Positions 43,761-53,688 of a stretch of DNA of 57,290 nucleotides are shown piece after piece (positions within the stretch are counted from its first letter, which is position 1; each line of letters opens with the position of its first letter). The notes under the pieces are model-generated. The model did not search any database and was not told where the DNA came from. It worked only from the letters and a program-made list of their open reading frames with translations. A program made the position numbers and the translations under genes. This DNA is from Prochlorococcus sp. AG-449-G23. GTDB lineage: Bacteria; Cyanobacteriota; Cyanobacteriia; PCC-6307; Cyanobiaceae. Location of the stretch: positions 1-57,290 of the forward strand of contig QCQJ01000009.1 in NCBI GenBank assembly GCA_003209585.1, in the 5' to 3' direction.

Positions 43761-43776
43761 TTGTTTTATAAAACAA
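43761..43776. repeat. Perfect 16-bp palindrome between lpxD and leuB
   Basis: TTGTTTTATAAAACAA is its own reverse complement. It begins 4 bases after the lpxD stop and ends 7 bases before leuB. It could be an operator or a weak hairpin. Confidence 0.4.
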
Positions 43777-43783
43777 AATTTAA

Positions 43784-44857
43784 ATGAAGAAATATAAGAT
43801 TGTTTTATTACCAGGTGACGGAATTGGACCAGAGATTTCAGAAGTTTCAAAAAAAGTTTTAAAAAAGCTTTCAAAAAAGCATAATTTCGATATTCAGATT
43901 ATTGAAAAATTTTTTGGAGGGATAGCTTATGAAAAATATGGGACTCCTGCTCCAGATGAAACACTAGTTCAATGCCAAAAAAGTGATGCAGTACTTTTAG
44001 CATGTGTTGGAGATATTAAATATGACTCTCTTGAAAGAGAATTAAGACCAGAAAGTGGGTTACTAAAGTTAAGATCTGCCCTAAACCTTTTCGCAAATAT
44101 CAGGCCTGTCAAAATAAGAAAATCTCTTTTAGATTCAAGTTCATTAAAAAAAGAAATCGTTGAGAATGTAGATCTTATTGTTGTAAGAGAATTAATAGGA
44201 GGTATTTATTTTGGGAAACCAAGAGGGCATATAACAAAAACAAAAATCCCAAAAGCTTTCAATACGATGGTTTATGATTCGTCCGAAATAGAGAGAATAA
44301 CTGAAATAGCAATAAAAATTGCCAACCAAAGAAATAAAAAAATATGTTCTGTTGATAAATCAAACGTTCTTGAGGTTAGTCAATTGTGGAGAGATACAGT
44401 TTTAAATATCACCTCAAAAGATAAAAATATATCTTTAAGTAATATGTACGTTGACAATGCAGCAATGCAACTAGTCAGAGATCCTGGTCAATTTGATGTG
44501 ATTTTAACTAGTAATTTATTTGGTGATATTTTAAGCGATTTAGCCGCAATGTTAACTGGTTCTATTGGTATGCTTCCATCTGCATCTCTAAACAATAATG
44601 GGCCAGGAGTTTTTGAACCTGTTCATGGTTCGGCTCCTGATATAGCTGGTAAAAACATAGCAAATCCTATTGCGATGCTTTTATCAGCTTCCATGATGTT
44701 AAAAATTGGATTAAAGGAAGAAGAAGCCGCAGAAAATTTAGAAACTGCTATCGATAAAGTTTTATCAAAAGGATTTAGAACAGCCGATTTAGCTGATAGG
44801 TCTTCCGAAATATTATCTTGCAGTGAAATCGGAGATAAAATAATAGATGAAATTTAA
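43784..44857 (+). CDS. leuB: 3-isopropylmalate dehydrogenase
   Basis: Oxidative decarboxylation in leucine synthesis. LLPGDGIGPEI, the ELRPESGLLKLR substrate loop, VVRELIGGIYFG, the metal-binding TSNLFGDILSDLAA and the NAD motif EPVHGSAPDIAGKNIANP are all present. 357 aa, normal. Confidence 0.97.
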   Translation: MKKYKIVLLPGDGIGPEISEVSKKVLKKLSKKHNFDIQIIEKFFGGIAYEKYGTPAPDETLVQCQKSDAVLLACVGDIKYDSLERELRPESGLLKLRSALNLFANIRPVKIRKSLLDSSSLKKEIVENVDLIVVRELIGGIYFGKPRGHITKTKIPKAFNTMVYDSSEIERITEIAIKIANQRNKKICSVDKSNVLEVSQLWRDTVLNITSKDKNISLSNMYVDNAAMQLVRDPGQFDVILTSNLFGDILSDLAAMLTGSIGMLPSASLNNNGPGVFEPVHGSAPDIAGKNIANPIAMLLSASMMLKIGLKEEEAAENLETAIDKVLSKGFRTADLADRSSEILSCSEIGDKIIDEI

Positions 44858-44946
44858 AAAAAAATTAATAAATAAAAAAATATTTTTAACTTGAACATAA
44901 AGTTGGCATATGACCTGTCAGAATTATTAGATATTGTTTTTAAAAA

Positions 44947-45846
44947 ATGTCAAAACGTCATCCAGTAGTTGCTGTAACAGGATCTTCAGGAGCAGGAACA
45001 AGTACAGTTAAAAGAGCCTTTGAGCATATTTTTGCCAGAGAAGATATTGTTCCCGCAGTTGTAGAAGGTGATAGTTACCACAGATTTGAGAGAATGCCCA
45101 TGAAAAAAGCCATGGCAGAGGCTCTCTCGAAAGGTGAAAATTTTTCTCACTTCGGTCCAGAGGCTAATCTTTTTGACAAACTAGAAGAACTTTTTAAAAT
45201 TTATGGTGAAACTGGAGGAGGGAAAAAAAGATATTATCTACATAGTCCTGAAGAAGCGGAAGAACATAATACAAGACTTGGGACATCCTTAGAACCAGGT
45301 CAATTTACTCCATGGGAAGATATTCCTGAGGGAACAGACGTACTTTTTTATGAAGGATTACATGGCGGGGTGGAAGGTGATGGATACAATGTGTCTTCTT
45401 ATGCTGATTTACTTGTTGGCGTTGTTCCGATAACAAATTTAGAGTGGATTCAAAAAATCCATAGAGATAACGCAGAGAGAGGTTACTCCGCTGAAACGAT
45501 TGTGGATACTATATTGAGAAGAATGCCTGATTATATAAATCACATTTGTCCACAATTCAGTAAAACCGATATTAATTTCCAAAGAATTCCTACAATTGAC
45601 ACTTCCAATCCTTTCATATGCAGGAATATTCCAACTCCTGACGAGAGCTTTGTGATAATACATTTCAGAAAAGGGGCAAGAGAGAAATGGGGAATTGATT
45701 TTCAATACTTGCTTGGAATGATTCACGATTCATTTATGTCAAGTCCTACCAGTATCGTTGTAAATGGTGGAAAAATGGGTTTCGCAATGGAACTTATTCT
45801 TACTCCAATAATTCATAAAATGATTGAGGAAAAAAATAAAGCATAA
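44947..45846 (+). CDS. prk: Phosphoribulokinase
   Basis: Calvin-cycle enzyme making ribulose 1,5-bisphosphate from ribulose 5-phosphate and ATP. Walker A GSSGAGTSTVKRAF near residues 12-25, then EGDSYHRFER, YEGLHGG and the VPITNLEWIQKIHRDNAERG block. At 299 aa and with these blocks it resembles the shorter proteobacterial-type form; the regulatory Cys pair near the P-loop of the plant/typical cyanobacterial form is absent. Confidence 0.95.
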   Translation: MSKRHPVVAVTGSSGAGTSTVKRAFEHIFAREDIVPAVVEGDSYHRFERMPMKKAMAEALSKGENFSHFGPEANLFDKLEELFKIYGETGGGKKRYYLHSPEEAEEHNTRLGTSLEPGQFTPWEDIPEGTDVLFYEGLHGGVEGDGYNVSSYADLLVGVVPITNLEWIQKIHRDNAERGYSAETIVDTILRRMPDYINHICPQFSKTDINFQRIPTIDTSNPFICRNIPTPDESFVIIHFRKGAREKWGIDFQYLLGMIHDSFMSSPTSIVVNGGKMGFAMELILTPIIHKMIEEKNKA

Positions 45847-45987
45847 TTAATTTTCGCTTATCAACTCAAATCCTTATATTTTTTCTAAGTATTAAGGAGT
45901 TGCTAATCTATAAAATCTCAAATATTTATATATCTTTCTTGATAAAAGTACCTTACTTAGATTTAAATAGAAAAAACAGGTAACGTT

Positions 45988-46869
45988 GTGTCATTAATCG
46001 ACTGGTTTGCCGCAAGGCGTAAAGATCAATTTGTTGGGAAAGTTTCGCAAGACACTGACGAGGGAGATGGTTTGTGGGTTAAATGTTCAGAATGTTCGCA
46101 AGTAGCCTATAGAAAAGACCTAATTTCAAATTTCAATGTTTGTAGTAATTGTGGACAACACAATAGGATTAATAGCGATGAAAGGATAAATATAATTGCT
46201 GACAAAAATTCATTCAAAGAGTTTGATAGTTCATTAAGTCCTACAGATCCTTTAGGTTTTAAAGATAGAAGATCATATGCTGATCGAATAAAAGAAAGTC
46301 AAGCTGGTACAGGTTTAAGAGATGGAGTCGTAACAGGTATCTGTTCTGTAAATTCAATTCCTTTAGCATTAGCTGTTATGGATTTTAGATTTATGGGAGG
46401 ATCCATGGGTTCAGTAGTTGGTGAAAAAATTACTAGGATAATTGAGAGAGCAACCTTGGAAAATTTTCCTATTCTTATTGTTTGCGCATCAGGAGGAGCA
46501 AGAATGCAAGAAGGCATGTTAAGTCTCATGCAAATGGCAAAAATATCTGGAGCACTAAAAAAACATAAAGAAAAAAATCTTCTATATATGCCCTTATTAA
46601 CTCATCCAACCACTGGGGGGGTAACAGCAAGCTTTGCGATGTTAGGGGATTTAATTTTGGCAGAACCTAAAGCTCTTATTGGATTTGCTGGAAGAAGGGT
46701 AATAGAACAAACATTAAGAGAAAAATTACCCGATAATTTTCAAACAGCTGAATATCTGCTTGAGCATGGTTTTGTTGATGTAATAGTTAAGAGGAAAGAT
46801 CTCAAGGATACTCTTACTAAAATTTTAAAAATTCATGGAGTAAAAGGACTTGCAAAAGCAAATATATAA
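45988..46869 (+). CDS. accD: Acetyl-CoA carboxylase, carboxyltransferase beta subunit
   Basis: Transfers the carboxyl group from biotin to acetyl-CoA, first step in fatty acid synthesis. Four-Cys zinc ribbon [12 protein letters not shown]...CSNCG near residues 30-55, then [30 protein letters not shown] and [18 protein letters not shown] (oxyanion loops). GTG start at 45988. 293 aa. Confidence 0.96.
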   Translation: MSLIDWFAARRKDQFVGKVSQDTDEGDGLWVKCSECSQVAYRKDLISNFNVCSNCGQHNRINSDERINIIADKNSFKEFDSSLSPTDPLGFKDRRSYADRIKESQAGTGLRDGVVTGICSVNSIPLALAVMDFRFMGGSMGSVVGEKITRIIERATLENFPILIVCASGGARMQEGMLSLMQMAKISGALKKHKEKNLLYMPLLTHPTTGGVTASFAMLGDLILAEPKALIGFAGRRVIEQTLREKLPDNFQTAEYLLEHGFVDVIVKRKDLKDTLTKILKIHGVKGLAKANI

Positions 46870-46870
46870 A

Positions 46871-47263
46871 ATGAGAATTATTTCAAATTTCTTTTATTTT
46901 TCTTTAATCCTTTTATTTTTTATATTAAATTCTGCTCCATATTCATTTGGGATAGGAAATGTTGACTGGGTCCTTCTAAAAGAGAATAATGAAGGGAAAG
47001 AATGGCTTGATAAAGGCAGTATTAAGCCGCTTCCAAATGGTGAAATAAGTGTCTTAACAAAGTTCTTTAAAAACCCAACTAATTCGGATGATGATGGAGA
47101 GTTATCACTTTATGTAATGAGAATTAATTGCGATGAAAAAAAGTTTAAAGATACTTCAATAAATGGAATCCCTCAATTTAATTCAAAATGGCAAACTTCT
47201 AATAATGATGAACTAATAGATGTTGTTATTGAAAAAAGCTGTTCAGAGTTTATTAATGGATAA
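46871..47263 (+). CDS. Exported protein, 130 aa, surface-adhesin-E-like
   Basis: The ATG at 46871 puts a proper signal peptide first (MRIISNFFYFSLILLFFILNSAPYSFG); an upstream in-frame start at 46850 overlaps accD and is unlikely. The mature part (WVLLKENNEGKEWLDKGSIK, NGEISVLTKF, and two Cys) resembles the small W-x-Y-D-x-x-S-I fold of the surface-adhesin protein E family. Function unknown. It is 1 base after accD. Confidence 0.65.
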   Translation: MRIISNFFYFSLILLFFILNSAPYSFGIGNVDWVLLKENNEGKEWLDKGSIKPLPNGEISVLTKFFKNPTNSDDDGELSLYVMRINCDEKKFKDTSINGIPQFNSKWQTSNNDELIDVVIEKSCSEFING

Positions 47264-47265
47264 GA

Positions 47266-48363
47266 ATGAACTCTCAAAATAAAAAATTAAAAATAGCAAT
47301 CGCTGGACTAGGGTTTGGTAAAAAAGTTCATTTAGAGGCATTAAAAGAGTCTGATTACTTAACTCCTGTAGCTATTTATCATTACGAGAAAAAGCAGGAA
47401 TCGATATTAGAAAAAGAAACTGGCTTAGATTTTTTTCATGATTGGGATGACTTAATTAAATCTCCAGAAATTGATGGGATCATTATTGCTTCCCCTCCTG
47501 AATCAAGATTTAAATTAGCAAAAAGAGCACTCGAGAACAATAAAAATTTGCTACTAGAAAAACCTGTTTCAATAACCTCCCGTGAAATAGAAGAGCTTCA
47601 GAGAATATCTTTGATTAATAACTTAAGCGTATGTGTTGATTTCGAATATAGAGCAGTGCCCCTTTTTCTTCAGACAAAAAAACTTCTTGATGAAAATATA
47701 TTAGGAGAAATATATTTAGTCAAATTAGATTGGTTAATGGGGAGCAGATCAGATCCTAGAAGAGCTTGGAATTGGTATTCTTTGGAAGAAAAAGGTGGAG
47801 GAGTTATTGGCGCCTTGGGTACACATGCATTCGACATGTTGAATTGGTTTTTTGGAGAATCAATAAATGTATCTGGTAAGTTAGCAACATCAATCAAAAA
47901 AAGACCTTTACCTAATTCATCTGATTTAAATGATGTTACTAGCGAGGATGTTTGTCTCGCTAATATAGAAATATCAAACTACAGCTCGAATCTTATTCCA
48001 TGTCAGGTATCTTTATCATCGATTTCTAAAAATGGTAGAGGATTTAGTTTAGAAATATATGGAAGCGAAGGTTCACTTATTCTTAAAAGCGAAAACCAAA
48101 AAGATTATGTACATGGTTTTAATTTGAAATATTCAAACAACGAAAATAAAATACAAAATCTAACTGCAGATTCAAGTTTTAATTTTGAAAAAACATGGAC
48201 TGATGGGAGAATAGCTCCAGTTTTGAGAATTCAAAATTTATGGGCTCAGAGTATAATAAATAGAACACCTGTAATCCCAGGCTTATGTGAGGGACTTGCT
48301 AGTCATAAAGTTTGCGAAGCCATAAGAGAATCATCGAAAAGTGGATTAATTATCAAAATTTAA
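47266..48363 (+). CDS. Gfo/Idh/MocA-family oxidoreductase
   Basis: 365-aa NAD(P)-dependent sugar-type dehydrogenase. Rossmann motif IAIAGLGFGKKVHLEAL, GIIIASPPESRFKLA, LLEKPVSIT (E-K-P), and the typical middle GGGVIGALGTHAFDMLNWFFG with the catalytic-type His. The sugar substrate is not known. It lies 2 bases after the exported protein. Confidence 0.9.
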   Translation: MNSQNKKLKIAIAGLGFGKKVHLEALKESDYLTPVAIYHYEKKQESILEKETGLDFFHDWDDLIKSPEIDGIIIASPPESRFKLAKRALENNKNLLLEKPVSITSREIEELQRISLINNLSVCVDFEYRAVPLFLQTKKLLDENILGEIYLVKLDWLMGSRSDPRRAWNWYSLEEKGGGVIGALGTHAFDMLNWFFGESINVSGKLATSIKKRPLPNSSDLNDVTSEDVCLANIEISNYSSNLIPCQVSLSSISKNGRGFSLEIYGSEGSLILKSENQKDYVHGFNLKYSNNENKIQNLTADSSFNFEKTWTDGRIAPVLRIQNLWAQSIINRTPVIPGLCEGLASHKVCEAIRESSKSGLIIKI

Positions 48364-48466
48364 GGCTATACATTTATAAGTAGCAATTATCACCCGATAA
48401 AGTATTGAATTGATTTTATTTTTTTTTCATATTCTGGAAAAATCAATTGAACTGATTTATTAAAGA

Positions 48467-49534
48467 ATGGCTTTAAATTATTACAAAAATGAGCTTAAAG
48501 AAAATGCTCAATTACTAGCTTCTAAAGGAAAAGGGATATTAGCGGTTGATGAATCCACTAAGACAGTAGGTAAAAGACTCGCTGGAATTGGCGTTGAGAA
48601 TACTGAAGACAATAGGAAGGCATATAGAGGAATGCTTTTTACTACAGAAGGCCTTGGCAAATATATAAGTGGAGCAATCCTTTTTGAAGAAACTCTTTAT
48701 CAGAATCACCAAGATGGTGAGTCAATGGTTAAAAAACTAAACGATTTAGGTATTATTCCAGGGATAAAGGTTGATAAAGGCCTAAATCCACTTCCTGGTG
48801 CAGGAGATGTAGAAACTTTTTGCTCTGGCCTAGACGGGTTAGTTGAGAGAGCAGCAAAATATTATGAACAAGGTGCAAGATTTGCAAAGTGGAGAGCAGT
48901 TCTGCAGATTACAAATGATGGTTATCCTTCAAAACTATCAATTCAAGAGAATGCTTGGGGATTAGCAAGGTATGCAAGATCAGTTCAAGAATCTGGTTTA
49001 GTCCCAATTATTGAACCTGAAATCTTAATGGACGGCGATCATACTATTGAAAAAACTGCTGAAGTTCAAGAAGAAGTAATAAAGCAGGTTTATATTGCCT
49101 GTCAAGCAAATGGAGTTTTTCTAGAAGGAACTCTATTAAAACCTTCTATGACTGTTAACGGAGCAGAATGTCCAACAAAGGCTGATCCTATGAAAGTTGC
49201 TGAAATGACAATTAGAACTATGGAAAGATGTGTTCCTGCATCCGTACCTGGAATAGTTTTCTTATCAGGAGGGTTAAGCGAAGAAGCAGCTTCTGTTTAT
49301 TTAAATAATATGAACACTCTTTACAGGAAAGCTTTATGGAATGTTTCATTCTCCTATGGAAGAGCACTTCAACACTCATGCTTAAAGGCCTGGAAAGGAA
49401 GCGATGTCGAAGGAGGGCAAAAAGCATTAATAGCAAGAGCTCAAGCAAACTCTGAAGCTTCAAAAGGTACCTACGTAGCAGGATCTCAACCTTCATCTGA
49501 TGAGCAATTATTTGTGGCAGGCTACACCTACTAA
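48467..49534 (+). CDS. Class I fructose-bisphosphate aldolase
   Basis: 355-aa Schiff-base aldolase. KGILAVDESTKTVGKRL, TTEGLGKYISGAIL, IPGIKVDKGL, FAKWRAVLQI, PIIEPEILMDGDH and LEGTLLKPSMTVNG (with the Schiff-base Lys in LLKPSM) match the family. Catalyses fructose 1,6-bisphosphate and sedoheptulose 1,7-bisphosphate chemistry. Immediately followed by a class II enzyme. Confidence 0.95.
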   Translation: MALNYYKNELKENAQLLASKGKGILAVDESTKTVGKRLAGIGVENTEDNRKAYRGMLFTTEGLGKYISGAILFEETLYQNHQDGESMVKKLNDLGIIPGIKVDKGLNPLPGAGDVETFCSGLDGLVERAAKYYEQGARFAKWRAVLQITNDGYPSKLSIQENAWGLARYARSVQESGLVPIIEPEILMDGDHTIEKTAEVQEEVIKQVYIACQANGVFLEGTLLKPSMTVNGAECPTKADPMKVAEMTIRTMERCVPASVPGIVFLSGGLSEEAASVYLNNMNTLYRKALWNVSFSYGRALQHSCLKAWKGSDVEGGQKALIARAQANSEASKGTYVAGSQPSSDEQLFVAGYTY

Positions 49535-49628
49535 AAAAAAATCCTAAAAAAATACACCCTGGGTCATAAAATTAGTTTCTTTAATTTAGTATTTTGTATA
49601 TCTAATGACGTGACATTTGATACCTCTT

Positions 49629-49666
49629 TATACTAAAATCTCGGAAACATATGCTTTATAAAGCAT
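49629..49666 (+). promoter_or_regulatory. -10-like box and perfect palindrome in the cbbA leader
   Basis: TATACT (49629-49634) is a plausible -10. ATGCTTTATAAAGCAT (49651-49666) is its own reverse complement and lies 16 bases before the ATG, about 10-25 bases after the likely transcription start. It could be an operator or a short hairpin in the leader. Confidence 0.45.
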
Positions 49667-49682
49667 TTAACTTATTTTTATT

Positions 49683-50756
49683 ATGGCCCTCGTTCCCTTA
49701 AGACTACTTTTAGATCACGCTGCTGAAAATGGTTACGGTATTCCAGCTTTCAATGTTAATAACCTTGAGCAAGTTCAAGCAATCATGGAAGCGGCGTATG
49801 AAACTGATAGTCCTGTAATCCTCCAAGCATCAAGAGGGGCAAGAAATTATGCAGGAGAAATTTTCCTACGTCATTTAATCCTTGCTGCCACAGAAACATA
49901 TCCTAATATTCCAGTAGTAATGCACCAAGACCATGGTAATGAGCCATCAACATGTTATTCAGCAGCAATAAATGGTTTCACATCAGTTATGATGGATGGT
50001 TCTCTAGAGGCAGATGCAAAAACACCCGCGAGTTACGAATATAATGTTGCAGTTACAAAAAAAGTAGTAGATTTTGCTCATTCAGTTGGAGTTAGTGTTG
50101 AAGGCGAATTGGGTTGCCTAGGTTCATTAGAAACAGGTAAAGGAGAAGCAGAAGATGGTCATGGATTTGAAGGTGAACTTTCTACAGATATGCTTTTGAC
50201 TGATCCTGAAGAAGCAGCAGATTTTGTTGCTAAAACAAAAGTTGATGCTTTAGCTATTGCTATAGGTACAAGTCATGGTGCTTATAAATTTACAAGAAAA
50301 CCTACAGGAGAAGTTCTTGCAATAAGCAGAATTGCTGAAATACATAAAGCACTTCCAAATACCCATCTTGTAATGCATGGATCTAGTTCGGTTCCTCAGG
50401 AATGGTTAGATATTATTAACAAATATGGTGGTGAAATTCCTCAGACATATGGTGTTCCAGTTGAAGAGATTCAAGAGGGGATAAGAAATGGAGTTAGGAA
50501 AGTCAACATTGATACCGATAACAGACTTGCTTTCACTGCCGCGGTTAGAGAGGCAGCATTTGCTGATAAGGCAAACTTTGACCCAAGACATTTCAACAAG
50601 CCTGCTAGAAAATACATGAAGCAAGTTTGTCTTGATAGATACAAGCAGTTCTGGTGTGAAGGTCAAGCAAGTAAGATCAAACAAAACAGCACTAATTATT
50701 TTGCTGATCTTTACGCAAAAGGTGATTTAGATCCAAAAGTAAAAGCTACTGCTTAA
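49683..50756 (+). CDS. cbbA: Class II fructose-bisphosphate aldolase
   Basis: Zinc-dependent aldolase, Calvin type. [44 protein letters not shown] (metal-binding His), [30 protein letters not shown] and [14 protein letters not shown]. 357 aa. Codon use and G+C are higher than neighbours, as expected for a highly expressed gene. A strong terminator follows. Confidence 0.96.
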   Translation: MALVPLRLLLDHAAENGYGIPAFNVNNLEQVQAIMEAAYETDSPVILQASRGARNYAGEIFLRHLILAATETYPNIPVVMHQDHGNEPSTCYSAAINGFTSVMMDGSLEADAKTPASYEYNVAVTKKVVDFAHSVGVSVEGELGCLGSLETGKGEAEDGHGFEGELSTDMLLTDPEEAADFVAKTKVDALAIAIGTSHGAYKFTRKPTGEVLAISRIAEIHKALPNTHLVMHGSSSVPQEWLDIINKYGGEIPQTYGVPVEEIQEGIRNGVRKVNIDTDNRLAFTAAVREAAFADKANFDPRHFNKPARKYMKQVCLDRYKQFWCEGQASKIKQNSTNYFADLYAKGDLDPKVKATA

Positions 50757-50774
50757 TTTCTTCCCAAATTAAAT

Positions 50775-50809
50775 AAAAAAAGACCTCCAAAATTGGGGGT
50801 CTTTTTTTT
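50775..50809. terminator. Bidirectional Rho-independent terminator
   Basis: Stem GACCTCC / GGGGGTC with loop AAAATT, A-run before and T-run after, so it works on both strands. It sits between convergent cbbA (+) and purQ (-) and just touches the purQ stop at 50808. Confidence 0.88.
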
Positions 50810-51473
50810 ATTTCAATATTAATGATTTTAATGTAAAGAGACCATCAGTCCCACCAATTGTCTCGTCACATGCTCGCTCTGGATGAGGCATTAAACCTAG
50901 AACATTTCCCTTTTCATTAGTTATGCCTGCGATATCGAATGAGGATCCATTGGGATTATTTTTATATCTCAAAGCAATCAATTCATTATCAATAAGTTTT
51001 TTTAAAGTATCAGAATCACAATGATATCTTCCTTCCCCATGCGCTATTGGCAACTTAATAGTTTGTTTTTCATCTCCATTATTGAACCAACCTCCTTTTG
51101 AAGAAACGATATCCAGTTCAACGTCATCACAAATAAAATTAAGATTTTTATTTGCAACAAGAGCACCTGGCAAAAACCCTGATTCTGTCAAAATTTGAAA
51201 CCCATTACAAATTCCTAAAACTCTTTTCCCGCTTTTAACAAACTCATCCAAGGCATTTATTAATGGAGAGAATCTCGCAATTGCTCCGCATCTTAAATAA
51301 TCACCATAACTAAATCCTCCAGGTAAAACTATTGCATCTACATCACTTAAATCTGAAGACTCATGCCACAAGTATTTTGTTCTTATGTCTAAACAACCTT
51401 CCAATGCCCATGAAACATCTCGATCGCAATTAGAACCAGGGAAGACAACAATTCCTACAGTAAAATTATCCAT
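50808..51473 (-). CDS. purQ: Phosphoribosylformylglycinamidine synthase subunit PurQ
   Basis: Glutamine amidotransferase subunit that provides ammonia to PurL in purine synthesis. [40 protein letters not shown] (nucleophile Cys) and [10 protein letters not shown] (His and Glu of the triad). 221 aa. It follows purS by 1 base. Confidence 0.97.
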   Translation of the reverse strand: MDNFTVGIVVFPGSNCDRDVSWALEGCLDIRTKYLWHESSDLSDVDAIVLPGGFSYGDYLRCGAIARFSPLINALDEFVKSGKRVLGICNGFQILTESGFLPGALVANKNLNFICDDVELDIVSSKGGWFNNGDEKQTIKLPIAHGEGRYHCDSDTLKKLIDNELIALRYKNNPNGSSFDIAGITNEKGNVLGLMPHPERACDETIGGTDGLFTLKSLILK

Positions 51474-51474
51474 C

Positions 51475-51729
51475 TTATAATTTTTCTAGTGAATACTCAT
51501 AATCTTCAATAACAGTATTTGCGAATAACCTATCACACAATAAATCAATTTTTTCTCTTACTTCGTTTTCACCATTACCTTCTATTTTCACCTCAATCAT
51601 TTTTCCTATACGTAATGATTTTATTCCCTCGGCTCCAAGTTTTATAGAAGCAGATTTGGTAGCTTCCCCTGCTGGATCTAAAACTGAGGGTCTTAGTCTT
51701 ACAAAAACTTTTACAGCAAATTGTTCCAA
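51475..51729 (-). CDS. purS: Phosphoribosylformylglycinamidine synthase subunit PurS
   Basis: 84-aa small subunit that bridges PurQ and Pur[21 protein letters not shown] and [20 protein letters not shown] and the C-terminal [15 protein letters not shown] are the family blocks. Confidence 0.95.
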   Translation of the reverse strand: MEQFAVKVFVRLRPSVLDPAGEATKSASIKLGAEGIKSLRIGKMIEVKIEGNGENEVREKIDLLCDRLFANTVIEDYEYSLEKL

Positions 51730-51826
51730 TTAAAAATTAATTGCTAATAGAAGATTAGTTTAAATTTTAATAAAAAGTACTATTGATTAATAAACAAATA
51801 TTTTTACCTTAAAGTTTTCTGAGTTA

Positions 51827-51991
51827 TTAAATATTTATGTAGCCTCTACCAAAACAAACTAGGCAAGTTCTTCTTGAATTTTCATGTGTTTTGAAATTTC
51901 CTGCCCCTCCACATTTTGAACATTTTATTTTATCAATTGATATAACGTCCTCATAGATTATATGTTTTAAAGCAATTTTTGGATTTTCCAT
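51827..51991 (-). CDS. Small zinc-ribbon protein (DnaJ CR-type half), 54 aa
   Basis: ATG at 51989-51991. Two C-x2-C-x-G-x-G style motifs: KCSKCGGAGNF (C24, C27) and TCLVCFGRGYI (C43, C46), like one module of the DnaJ cysteine-rich domain, as in small Cys-rich chaperone-like proteins. It lies 47 bases downstream of a CobW-type zinc GTPase on the same strand, so it could be a client of that chaperone (inference). Confidence 0.72.
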   Translation of the reverse strand: MENPKIALKHIIYEDVISIDKIKCSKCGGAGNFKTHENSRRTCLVCFGRGYINI

Positions 51992-52038
51992 AATTGGACT
52001 GTCTACTGTAATAAGTATCCCGACAGCTAACTATATAG

Positions 52039-53103
52039 TCAAATTGCTATTTTTGAGTCACTTAAAATCTTAAATTTCTCTTTAATTTTTCTATTGAAAG
52101 TTTTTATAGATTTTTCATCAAAGGAAATTATTACTAATTCAAGCCCTGCATTATCGTTTGGTATCCAACAATTATCTGGAGCTTCTTCAAACCAAGTATT
52201 AATTTTTTTTCCAACAATTTGTATTTGTAAAGGCAATGATTTGTTTGGTATCCAAATACGTCCTTTTATTCGAAGAATGCTTAATTCATCCAAGATTTTT
52301 GACATTACTTTTTCAAAGTCATTTTTTTCAAGGAAATAATTTAATTTAATTGAATCTGATACAAGCTCAACATGATTATGATCATGTTCTTCCGTTAAAA
52401 ATTCTTTATAAGTCTCTTTTTTAAATTTAAGATCAAATAGATAATTTAAATCAATTTTGCCATTTTTGGATTTGAGGACTGGGACAGATGAGTTTAGACT
52501 ACCCTTGATTTTATTTTTTACAAAGTCAAATTGATCATTATTTAAGATGTCTGATCTAGAGACTAAAACTATATCAGAGACTTCAAGTTGCTCCTCAAAA
52601 AGTTCTTCAATAGTGGTGTTGTGATCAATTTTATCTGTTTCGTTATATTGTTTTGTTATTTTATTTAGATCATTAATTGGTGAACCATTAAGCATTGATT
52701 CTCCATTAACGATACCTACAACAATATCAAGGTAGATGGAAGACCTAATTTCAGGCCAATTAAGTGCTTGAATCAAGGGAATTGGTAGTGCCAAGCCACT
52801 TGTTTCAATAATTATTGATTCGATAGGAGGATTAAATTCGAGGAGAGCTTTTATTGATGGAACAAAATCATCTTGAACAGTACAACATAAACATCCATTC
52901 TTTAATTCGATTACACAGTCATCTTCAGTTTCATCACATCTATCGCAACTTTTAATTAAATCACCGTCAATTCCAACATCACCAAATTCATTGATTATTA
53001 AACCAAATTTTTTATTGCTCTCCTTTAATAAATAACGAAGGAAAGTTGTTTTACCTGAGCCAAGAAATCCTGAAACTACTATTACTGGTATTTTCTTTTT
53101 CAT
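52039..53103 (-). CDS. CobW/COG0523 metal-handling GTPase
   Basis: 354 aa. Walker A GFLGSGKTTFLRYL (12-25), metal site ELKNGCLCCTVQDDF (C-x-C-C), Walker B region IIIETSGLALPIP, G4-like SRSD. An acidic linker and HDHNHVEL sequence add more metal ligands in the middle; the C-terminal domain begins around RIKGRIWIPNKSLP. COG0523 proteins load or insert zinc or other metals. An extra cluster CDRCDETEDDC sits before the motif. Cobalamin context is absent, so a zinc role is more likely. Confidence 0.9.
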   Translation of the reverse strand: MKKKIPVIVVSGFLGSGKTTFLRYLLKESNKKFGLIINEFGDVGIDGDLIKSCDRCDETEDDCVIELKNGCLCCTVQDDFVPSIKALLEFNPPIESIIIETSGLALPIPLIQALNWPEIRSSIYLDIVVGIVNGESMLNGSPINDLNKITKQYNETDKIDHNTTIEELFEEQLEVSDIVLVSRSDILNNDQFDFVKNKIKGSLNSSVPVLKSKNGKIDLNYLFDLKFKKETYKEFLTEEHDHNHVELVSDSIKLNYFLEKNDFEKVMSKILDELSILRIKGRIWIPNKSLPLQIQIVGKKINTWFEEAPDNCWIPNDNAGLELVIISFDEKSIKTFNRKIKEKFKILSDSKIAI

Positions 53104-53112
53104 ACTTAGTTA

Positions 53113-53625
53113 TTAACATCCTAAACTATACTCTGTACTCTCTCCTGTAGAACTATTTGTGCCATTAGCAATCGAACATAATTGTTTTTGTTGTGTACGA
53201 CTAAGAACAGCATCAGTAAAATCTGCGCCATCTATTTTTGCTCCTTCAAAATTACTCTCCATTAATAAAGCATTTGTGAAATTAACATCCGAAAGATCTG
53301 CATCTGTAAAGTCGGTTGCATAGGCAAGAGCGTCTCTCAAATTAGCACCCGTAAAAGTTGCATTTTGCAATTTACTATTATTAAATACCGCACCTTCTAA
53401 ATTACTTTCACTGAAATCAAACCCATTCAAATCAAACTTAACGTATTCGTTACCGCTTAAATCTTGACCATGCATATCTGGCTCTAAATTAAGGTCTTGT
53501 TGGTTTCTAATCTCAGGAGGTCGTTTAGCCCATGCAGAATTAACAGAATTAAAAAATAATATCCCAATAAATAACAAAGTAATTAATGCATTCTTTAGTG
53601 GGGGTAAAACAATTGATTTAATCAT
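53113..53625 (-). CDS. Exported pentapeptide-repeat protein
   Basis: 170 aa with an N-terminal signal/anchor (NALITLLFIGILFFNSVNSAWA). From about residue 65 A(D/N)LxX repeats occur (FSESNLEGAVFNNSKLQNAT, FTGANLRDALAYATDF and DADLSDVNFTNALLMESNF), forming a right-handed quadrilateral helix. Two Cys near the end (KQLCSIA, LGC). Probably lumenal. Nine bases before the CobW gene, same strand. Confidence 0.88.
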   Translation of the reverse strand: MIKSIVLPPLKNALITLLFIGILFFNSVNSAWAKRPPEIRNQQDLNLEPDMHGQDLSGNEYVKFDLNGFDFSESNLEGAVFNNSKLQNATFTGANLRDALAYATDFTDADLSDVNFTNALLMESNFEGAKIDGADFTDAVLSRTQQKQLCSIANGTNSSTGESTEYSLGC

Positions 53626-53688
53626 AATAAAACTGTATTTTAGAACTTAAGTATTTAAAGTTTGTAAGATTATCTTAAAGGAAAATAT

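Noticed and set aside
46850..46870. Start of the exported protein at 46850
   Set aside because: It would overlap accD and place extra residues before a signal peptide; ATG 46871 fits better.
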